From the NCBI GenBank assembly GCA_041649015.1, contig JBAZNU010000002.1, positions 540,880-604,879 of the forward strand: 64,000 bases of DNA. The letters run 5' to 3'. The position numbers and the translations under genes were made by a program. This document shows positions 19,036 to 25,088 of the stretch, in pieces. The stretch is from Ignavibacteria bacterium. GTDB taxonomy: Bacteria; Bacteroidota; Ignavibacteria; Tepidaquicellales; Tepidaquicellaceae. The notes under the pieces are model-generated. The model worked only from the letters and a program-made list of their open reading frames with translations, made no database searches and was not told the origin of the DNA. Positions within the stretch are counted from its first letter, which is position 1. Each line of letters opens with the position of its first letter.

Positions 19036-19941
19036 TTATTTTTCTAATATACCAACTTTCAATATCTTTCCCGGCAATTCTCTACCAAAAAATGCTTCTG
19101 CTTCTTTTGCAATCGATATTACTTTATAAAGGTCAACCTCTTTACATATTCCAAATTTATTAAACATGTTTACCATATCTTCAGTGCATACATTTCCGCT
19201 CGCTTTTGCCGTAAAAGGACAACCACCCAGTCCTGCAAAAGCTGATTCAAAATATCTTACACCGTTCTTGTATGCTGTATAACAATTGGCTAATCCCATG
19301 CCATAAGTATCATGAAAATGTACTGATAGATTTACCTCCGGATTAATTTTATAAATCTCAGATATCATTTTTTCAACTTGTTCAGGATTTGCATGTCCTG
19401 CTGTATCAGCAAGACTTATAATAGTTATGCCGTTTTCAAAATACTTTTCAATTATACCTAATACCCTCTCTAACTTTATTTCACCCTCAAAACCGCAGCC
19501 AAATGCTGACTGCACCGATACCTGAACTTTCTTACTTGACGCAATTGCATTCTTTGCCATAGCAATAATTCTTTGCAAAGCTTCATCCGTTGTCATTCCT
19601 GTATTCTTTTTGCTGTGAGTCTCGCTCGCTGATACTCCCATGCAAAACATTTCAACACCGACTCCCATTCCCCTTTCTAGTCCTTTTTCATTTAATACAA
19701 GACCAGATAAAATCGTGTCCGATGTTTTATTTACAGGATTAGAAAAGTATTTGAATAGTTCATCTGTATCAGCCATTGTTGGTACTTTTACAGGATGGAC
19801 GAAAGAACCAATCTGAATTATATCAATTCCGGTCTGCATTAACTCTTTTATCCATTTTATCTTTGTCTCTGTCGGAACGGCTATCTGCTCTACCTGCAGT
19901 CCGTCTCTCATTCCAACTTCGTGAATGTAAATTTTATCCAT
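19036..19941 (-). CDS. Hydroxymethylglutaryl-CoA lyase family enzyme
   Basis: A 301-residue TIM-barrel lyase. Visible are the N-terminal metal/substrate site 'HEVGMRDGLQVEQIAVPTE', the 'LSVHFHDTYGMGLANCYTA' metal-binding His-x-His, and the active-site loop 'FAGLGGCPFTAKASGN' with the catalytic Cys. The family cleaves 3-hydroxy-3-methylglutaryl-CoA to acetoacetate and acetyl-CoA; close relatives cleave citramalyl-CoA or longer analogues. Linked to a family III CoA-transferase, so its substrate may be made from a free acid rather than by leucine breakdown. Length is normal. mvaB is the usual symbol for true HMG-CoA lyases, not assigned here because the substrate is open. Confidence 0.9.
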   Translation of the reverse strand: MDKIYIHEVGMRDGLQVEQIAVPTETKIKWIKELMQTGIDIIQIGSFVHPVKVPTMADTDELFKYFSNPVNKTSDTILSGLVLNEKGLERGMGVGVEMFCMGVSASETHSKKNTGMTTDEALQRIIAMAKNAIASSKKVQVSVQSAFGCGFEGEIKLERVLGIIEKYFENGITIISLADTAGHANPEQVEKMISEIYKINPEVNLSVHFHDTYGMGLANCYTAYKNGVRYFESAFAGLGGCPFTAKASGNVCTEDMVNMFNKFGICKEVDLYKVISIAKEAEAFFGRELPGKILKVGILEK

Positions 19942-19994
19942 GATTAATTATGAATTCAATTTTTAACAAGCAATAATATTTGATTTGATGATAA

Positions 19995-20019
19995 AATCCC
20001 ACATAATTTGTGTGGGATT
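19995..20019 (-). terminator. Terminator-like hairpin after the IDH-like gene
   Basis: AATCCCACA at 19995-20003 pairs perfectly with TGTGGGATT at 20011-20019 around a 7-nt loop. On the minus strand the stem is followed by TTTTATC, 30 bases after the stop of the dehydrogenase gene, so it likely ends that transcript before the lyase/CoA-transferase pair. Confidence 0.6.
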
Positions 20020-20049
20020 AATATTGAAATAAAATATGAAAAATAAAAA

Positions 20050-21171
20050 TTATTTAATCTTATCTGCAATAGCCTGTGCCATCTCAATCGTTGTGTTTGA
20101 ACCGCCCATGTCATATGTTTTAACCTTTCCTTCTTTAATAACTTCTGCTGTTGCTTTTTCAATCTTATCTCCCAATTCTTTTTCACCAAGCCAGTCAAGC
20201 ATCATCTTTGCAGAAAGAATAGTTGCAATAGGATTAACCTTGTAAAGCCCTGCGTACTTTGGCGCTGAACCGTGTGTAGGTTCAAATACCGCTAATTTTT
20301 CACCCATGTTTCCCGAGCAGCCAAACCCAAGACCGCCGACCATTTGAGCACATAAATCTGATATTATATCTCCAAAAAGATTTGGAGCAACAAGAACATC
20401 GTAATTATGCGGATTCTTTAACAGCCACATAGTAATCGCATCAATGTTTGCATCATCCATCGCGATTTCAGGAAAATCTTTTCTAACTTCTTTTGCCATA
20501 TCAAGAAAAAGCCCGTCTGTTGCCCTTACTACGTTTGATTTATGAACAACAGTAACCTTCTTTCTGTTAAATTTCTTTGCAAATTCAAAAGCCGCTCTGA
20601 TAATTCTTTCCGAGCTTTTCTTTGTATTAATCTTGCATGAAATAGCAAACTGGTCTGGAGCCAAATCCTTAAACGGAGCAAAGGGTTTTGATATTTTAGT
20701 CAGCAATTGCGAAAGCTCTGCAGGTACTGGATTAAACTCGACCCCTGAATACATCCCTTCTGTGTTCTCACGAAATACAACCAGATCGATATTATCTTTA
20801 TAGTTAAGAGGATTTCCGTCGTAACCTTTACAAGGTCTTAGACAAGTGTACAAATCAAACATCTGTCTCATCCTCACTATTGGTGAACGATAAACAAGTC
20901 CCTTATTCTGAAGTTCGGGTACTAATTCTGACGCAGCTGCTTTAACAGGCTTTGAAGTAATTGCTCCAAACAGTGCAGCATCAACATTCTTTAATAGCTC
21001 AATTGTTCTTTCGGGGAACGCATCACCTTCTTTGCACCAAAATTCCCACCCGATGTCACCGTGTATGTATTCCGCAGCAAATCCTGTCTTTTCTAATACT
21101 ATTTTTGAAGCTTCAAGAACTTCAACACCTATGCCATCACCTGGCAGATAAGCAATTTTGTATTTTGCCAT
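20050..21171 (-). CDS. Isocitrate/isopropylmalate dehydrogenase family protein (IDH-like)
   Basis: A 373-residue beta-decarboxylating dehydrogenase: 'AYLPGDGIGVEVLEASKIVL' start, 'RMRQMFDLYTCLRPCKGYDG' arginine cluster, 'VVFRENTEGMYSGVEF', Lys in 'TVVHKSNVVRATDGLF', and metal-site Asp in 'NLFGDIISDLCAQMVGGLGF'. The cofactor loop 'HGSAPKYAG..KVNP' carries Lys-Tyr as in E. coli NADP-dependent IDH rather than the Asp of NAD-type isopropylmalate enzymes, so isocitrate and NADP are favoured. However the Ser-x-Asn pair that holds isocitrate ('RSxN') reads RSPI, with the Asn replaced. A clear AGGAG site precedes the ATG. No leuC/leuD neighbours. Confidence 0.8.
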   Translation of the reverse strand: MAKYKIAYLPGDGIGVEVLEASKIVLEKTGFAAEYIHGDIGWEFWCKEGDAFPERTIELLKNVDAALFGAITSKPVKAAASELVPELQNKGLVYRSPIVRMRQMFDLYTCLRPCKGYDGNPLNYKDNIDLVVFRENTEGMYSGVEFNPVPAELSQLLTKISKPFAPFKDLAPDQFAISCKINTKKSSERIIRAAFEFAKKFNRKKVTVVHKSNVVRATDGLFLDMAKEVRKDFPEIAMDDANIDAITMWLLKNPHNYDVLVAPNLFGDIISDLCAQMVGGLGFGCSGNMGEKLAVFEPTHGSAPKYAGLYKVNPIATILSAKMMLDWLGEKELGDKIEKATAEVIKEGKVKTYDMGGSNTTIEMAQAIADKIK

Positions 21172-21413
21172 TTATCGCTCCTATTAAATTTTAAGTAAAT
21201 GAGGAAATACAAAAATATCTAATATAAATCAGGAACTCAATGATATAAATTATCCTCTTTACGCATATTTATTATAATATGTTGAGAGAGTACTTTGTAT
21301 AGAAACGGATGATATTTATTCCGCTAAACTGAACATCAAATGAACAAATCGTTTAAAAATGTATTTAAAGTGTAACCAAAATCCTCCAAACCCGAAATAC
21401 CACTTTTTTATGT

Positions 21414-21468
21414 ATGCCTGCGATATGCCTGCGATATGACTGCGATATGCCTGCGATATGCTTACGAT
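21414..21468. repeat. Tandem array A: five 11-bp units
   Basis: Five contiguous copies of ATGCCTGCGAT: units 1, 2 and 4 are identical, unit 3 is ATGACTGCGAT and unit 5 is ATGCTTACGAT. The period is exactly 11 and not a multiple of three, so it is not coding repetition. Rotated, the unit reads GCGATATGCCT. Confidence 0.95.
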
Positions 21469-21674
21469 ATTCAATTATCATGCTATATTACTGAATTAAC
21501 AGTGTTTCTCTACTCGTGAGCTTATAAGAAGTTATAATTGCATACAATTTAATTCAAGAAATTTTTTTGCCAATTTTTTAGATAGTATGCTCACTTTATA
21601 ATTTTTCAGCTCCAAATACATTTATTCACAATTTTCTAAAATCAGGTAAAATGTCAGCATTAGTGATAGGAGTT

Positions 21675-21795
21675 TCGTCTTAGAACCGTGTCAGAAGCGT
21701 TCAAGATACGTGTAAAGAGCGGGTAATTAGCGGGAAATGAGCGGGAAATCTATATGAAAATAGCGGGAAATGAGCGGGAAAAGAACGGGAGCTAT
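21675..21795. repeat. Tandem array B: about eleven degenerate 11-bp units
   Basis: Best units from 21719: GCGGGTAATTA, GCGGGAAATGA, GCGGGAAATCT, ATATGAAAATA, GCGGGAAATGA, GCGGGAAAAGA, ACGGGAGCTAT. Going left from 21719 the 11-bp phase continues in diverged units (ACGTGTAAAGA, GCGTTCAAGAT, CCGTGTCAGAA, TCGTCTTAGAA) in which mainly the CG at positions 2-3 is kept. It ends 43 bases from the stop of the DUF4292-like gene. Confidence 0.85.
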
Positions 21796-21838
21796 ATCAA
21801 ATTACTATTTTCTACCAATAATTAATAATAAATTAATC

Positions 21839-22702
21839 TTAATTCATCCATTTAACTCTGTTCACATCGCTTGGAATTTCTACATCAAAATTTAAATCTT
21901 GTTGATTTGTCAAATATGTTTCATTCACAATTTTCATATACTCTTTTGTAAGAGGTTTTTCAATCTCAACTTTTCTCGCAAAATATCCATTCGAAACAGT
22001 AACAAAATTACTGTAAATTATCTTCAGATACTCTTTTTTATTAGTGTTTATATAAGCATATTGCTCAACGTATTTTTTATCTGTATTAATCCAGTACTTG
22101 ATAAATTTGTTATTTTTTCCTTTCAATGTAATAACAATTTTGCCACTGTCCTCTGACATCAATAAAGTATCGTAATCCGAATATAATATTCTTCCGGTTC
22201 CCGACATTACATTCATCAGGTCATCGAAAGTACATTTTATCCTCGCTATTGCACCGATATTATTATCGGTTGTCGGACCCTCAATAACCTTATCGTTAAG
22301 ATTATCAAAATAAATAAAATTATACCTGTTAACGTTTGCTATCACGGCATCCTTGCTAATGAAAGCAAAGCTGCCCGATATTTTGAACCATAAACTGTCA
22401 TTCTTTTTAACTCTAATATTAATATTACCCGTTTGATTAAGAGATGAAGCTTTTATCTTAACGATATTTTCAGTAGATATAAGATTAATTTTATCGTAAT
22501 TAAAATTCACTACTCTTATTAAGTCAATCGCTTTAAGTCTTTCCGGTGAGTTAAGAAAAATCTCATTGTTCTTTTCAAATAAGCCAAGCGTATCCTGCTT
22601 TTCCTTCAAGGAATCAATTTCTAAACCATTTTCCTGTGAATATACAAAAGAATAGTTACAGTAAACTGATATCAGAAGTAATATTTGTATTATTATTCTC
22701 AA
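21839..22702 (-). CDS. DUF4292-like exported protein
   Basis: A 287-residue protein with an N-terminal signal peptide ('IIIQILLLISVYCNYSFVYS' then QENG). The body resembles DUF4292/LolA-like proteins of Bacteroidota: an outer sheet with 'NIVKIKASSLNQTGNINIRV', then 'KNDSLWFKISGSFAFISKDA', 'YIYFDNLNDKVIEG' type strands and 'FDDLMNVMSGTGRILYS'. The 'DSLWFKIS...' followed by a strand about protein state at the membrane is the part I rely on. Possibly periplasmic or outer-membrane associated and lipid-handling by analogy to LolA/LolB folds; this is inference. Divergent from hemW across a 72-bp gap. Confidence 0.55.
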   Translation of the reverse strand: MRIIIQILLLISVYCNYSFVYSQENGLEIDSLKEKQDTLGLFEKNNEIFLNSPERLKAIDLIRVVNFNYDKINLISTENIVKIKASSLNQTGNINIRVKKNDSLWFKISGSFAFISKDAVIANVNRYNFIYFDNLNDKVIEGPTTDNNIGAIARIKCTFDDLMNVMSGTGRILYSDYDTLLMSEDSGKIVITLKGKNNKFIKYWINTDKKYVEQYAYINTNKKEYLKIIYSNFVTVSNGYFARKVEIEKPLTKEYMKIVNETYLTNQQDLNFDVEIPSDVNRVKWMN

Positions 22703-22774
22703 TGCTAAGGTGTATATTTAGTATCAATTTATTTAATTTAACACGAAAAGGAAACTCATTTAAAGCTATAAACA

Positions 22775-23911
22775 TTGTCATTAGGATTATACATTCATAT
22801 TCCATTTTGCCGCAGACGATGCAGTTATTGTGACTTCTATCTGACTACAAATATGAATTTAATAAATTCATTTGTAAATTCTGCCATAAAAGAGATTAAA
22901 TTGTATTCCATACAATTCCATGATGATAAAGTAGATACGATTTATTTCGGGGGAGGTACTCCAAGTTCTTTAAAAACAGAATTTCTATCAGATATTCTTT
23001 CAGCGATATTTAATAATTTTAATGTTTCTAAAAATCCTGAAATAACGATTGAATGCAATCCTGAGGATGTAATAGAAGATAAACAAAAATTTCAAATTAT
23101 TGCTAAGACCGGTATAAACAGAATAAGCTTAGGGATTCAATCATTCATTGATTCAGAACTACTCTATCTTACAAGACATCACAATGCAAACGATGCGAAT
23201 AATTCAATCAAGATATTACAGGATATTTTTCCTAATTTAAGTATAGACTTAATCTATGCTATGCATAATCAAAGTGCTGAAAATGTTGAGTATAATATAA
23301 GAAATATATCACGTCACGATATAAAGCATGTCTCTGCATATACTTTGATTCTCGAGAAAGGAACCTTGATGCACAAACAAATGGAAAAAACAGATCTGAT
23401 AAAACAAACCAACAAGAATTCCGAGCAATATTACTTTGTAATTTCTAATTTACTTGAAAGTATGGGATATAGACATTATGAAGTATCAAATTATTCATTA
23501 CCTGGTTTTGAATCCAGACACAATCTTAAATACTGGAATTTTGAAAACTATCTCGGACTCGGACCGTCGGCTCATTCTTTTATCGGTAATAAAAGATTCT
23601 CTAATGTAAGTAATCTAAAGTTATATAATAATTTTATTGAAAATAATAAACTTCCCGTTGAGAACGATATATTATTGAACAAAATACAATTACGTAATGA
23701 TTACTTCATTTCTGTTTTTAGGAGCGGAGGAGTTGAATTTAGTAAATATAAAAGACTTTTTAATGAAGATTTTTTATTAAAGTACCGGAAAAATACTGAA
23801 GAATTATTGAATTTAAGATTGGCGAACGTATCGGAAACGCATTTTTATTTAACACAGAAAGGATTTGCTCTTGCTGATGAAATTACACTAAAATTCGTAG
23901 ACTATTTATAA
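22775..23911 (+). CDS. hemW: HemW-like radical SAM protein
   Basis: A 378-residue radical SAM enzyme starting at a TTG (22775). The cluster motif CRRRCSYC (Cys 12, 16, 19) follows 'LGLYIHIPF', and further marks are 'VDTIYFGGGTPSSL', 'ITIECNPEDV', 'INRISLGIQSF' and 'RHNLKYWNFENYLGLGPSAH', whose HN-x2-YW is kept in HemW proteins. HemW was long annotated as oxygen-independent coproporphyrinogen III oxidase but is a heme chaperone that inserts heme into respiratory proteins. No ATG in frame precedes the cluster motif, so the TTG start is forced. Its stop abuts the convergent yraN gene. Confidence 0.92.
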   Translation: MSLGLYIHIPFCRRRCSYCDFYLTTNMNLINSFVNSAIKEIKLYSIQFHDDKVDTIYFGGGTPSSLKTEFLSDILSAIFNNFNVSKNPEITIECNPEDVIEDKQKFQIIAKTGINRISLGIQSFIDSELLYLTRHHNANDANNSIKILQDIFPNLSIDLIYAMHNQSAENVEYNIRNISRHDIKHVSAYTLILEKGTLMHKQMEKTDLIKQTNKNSEQYYFVISNLLESMGYRHYEVSNYSLPGFESRHNLKYWNFENYLGLGPSAHSFIGNKRFSNVSNLKLYNNFIENNKLPVENDILLNKIQLRNDYFISVFRSGGVEFSKYKRLFNEDFLLKYRKNTEELLNLRLANVSETHFYLTQKGFALADEITLKFVDYL

Positions 23912-24280
23912 TCAAAATCCGTTAACCATATGTTTATAAATGTATTTTTCACCAACTTTTAGAATACTGAAAATATCAAATCTAATTTCATGATTCTTGA
24001 ATTCCCTATTTAGTTTCACAAAAACTGACGCTGCTGTTCGAATATTAACCTGTTTCTTTGAATCGATTGCATCTTCGGGTTGTCCGTAATCTGTAGATGT
24101 TCTGGTTTTTACTTCTACGAAAACAATTTCTTTTGATGCTTTATCCTCAAAAACCAGGTCAATTTCAAGCTTTTTAAAAGTAAAATTACTCGCAATAAAT
24201 TTTAGACCCTTCTTAATAAGTTCTTCTTTCGCCAGTTGTTCACCCTTTTTTCCAAAATCTTTACGATACATATTAAGCAA
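23912..24280 (-). CDS. yraN: UPF0102 family (YraN-like) putative endonuclease
   Basis: A 122-residue protein: 'RKDFGKKGEQLAKEELIKKG' then 'FIASNFTFKKLEIDLVFEDK' and 'EIVFVEVKTRTSTDYGQPED'. The Glu-x-Asp and Glu-x-Lys (EVKTR) residues are those of the restriction-endonuclease-like fold of UPF0102, a widely kept family of unclear role. It overlaps the end of rnhB by eight bases, a frequent pairing in bacteria. Length is normal. Confidence 0.93.
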   Translation of the reverse strand: MLNMYRKDFGKKGEQLAKEELIKKGLKFIASNFTFKKLEIDLVFEDKASKEIVFVEVKTRTSTDYGQPEDAIDSKKQVNIRTAASVFVKLNREFKNHEIRFDIFSILKVGEKYIYKHMVNGF

Positions 24281-24845
24281 GCATTATATTCTTAAGAAAA
24301 CTTTTTCTATGAATCGGACATAATCCGTGTTTCTTTATGGCGTTTATATGTTTGTCAGTTCCGTAACCTTTATTCGAACAAAATCCATAAACTGGATACA
24401 TTGTATCATAATTTTTCATTATTCTATCTCTTGTAACTTTTGCAATAATTGAAGCACAAGAAATTTCATAAAATTTATCATCCCCTTTAATTATAGTTTC
24501 ATAATTAATACATTTATGATAATCATTTCTAAGCTTTAAGTAATTTCCGTCAATAATAAATTTATCGGGCTTTAAAATCAGATTTCTTATACATTCTTCT
24601 ATCCCAAGCATCGTCGATTGAAGTATGTTCAAGTCATCAATAGTTTTGTTATCGATAATGCTTATTTTATACTCAATAGCATCCGCAATTATTTTTTCAA
24701 AGAGAAAATTCCGTTTTCTTTCCGATATTCTCTTTGAATCCTTCACACCTTCAATCTTTTTAAACGAAGATATTATAACTGCAGCAACTACAACTGGACC
24801 TGCCAGTGGTCCTCTGCCCGCCTCATCAATTCCGCAAAATAACAT
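24273..24845 (-). CDS. rnhB: Ribonuclease HII
   Basis: A 190-residue enzyme that removes RNA from RNA-DNA hybrids and misinserted ribonucleotides. It starts 'MLFCGIDEAGRGPLAGPVVV', which carries the first two catalytic acids (Asp, Glu) and the GRG motif that recognises the RNA-DNA junction; 'KFIIDGNYLKL' supplies the next Asp and 'EISCASIIAKVTRDRIM' is the conserved helix. 'GYGTDKHINAIKKHG' near the end is typical. First gene of a pair with yraN. An 18-bp AT-only palindrome (24851-24868) lies at its start region. Confidence 0.96.
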   Translation of the reverse strand: MLFCGIDEAGRGPLAGPVVVAAVIISSFKKIEGVKDSKRISERKRNFLFEKIIADAIEYKISIIDNKTIDDLNILQSTMLGIEECIRNLILKPDKFIIDGNYLKLRNDYHKCINYETIIKGDDKFYEISCASIIAKVTRDRIMKNYDTMYPVYGFCSNKGYGTDKHINAIKKHGLCPIHRKSFLKNIMLA

Positions 24846-25088
24846 AAAAATTTTATAATATTATAAAAATAGCTATTAAATGTAAAATAAAAACTGAATA
24901 TAAATTTGTCTCGAAAATTTAATTTATCAAATAACTATTTTGTACCTTATCGGCTTATTTGTTAATATTTAAAGTTTTTGTTTTAATTGTTCGTTTTACT
25001 TACAATAAATACAAATGCTTATTCATTTTCTATTAAAAATTAATTGACTAAATTAATTGTTTTCAGCTAAAAATGGCATGATTTTATT

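Larger units (their letters stand above)
21172..21838. other. 667-bp gene-free region with two 11-bp-period arrays
   Basis: No open frame of note lies between the IDH-like gene and the DUF4292-like gene. It holds two short tandem arrays of different 11-bp units (21414-21468 and 21675-21795), separated by about 200 bp of AT-rich sequence without visible structure. The part next to 21171 should carry the promoter of the IDH-like gene, but I see no convincing promoter elements. Confidence 0.7.

Noticed and set aside
19956..20198. Small minus-strand open frame overlapping the end of the IDH-like gene
   Set aside because: It overlaps a well-supported gene in another frame, runs through the terminator hairpin, and has no recognisable product.
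21414..21795. CRISPR array
   Set aside because: Repeats are contiguous 11-mers without spacers, and there are no cas genes in the window.
24851..24868. 18-bp palindrome TTTTATAATATTATAAAA as an operator
   Set aside because: It contains only A and T in a very AT-rich gap, so a palindrome of this kind can arise by chance; no second copy supports regulation.
25073..25080. ATG codons just upstream of the GH2-like gene as its start
   Set aside because: Both are in other frames; the signal peptide begins right after the in-frame TTG at 25089.
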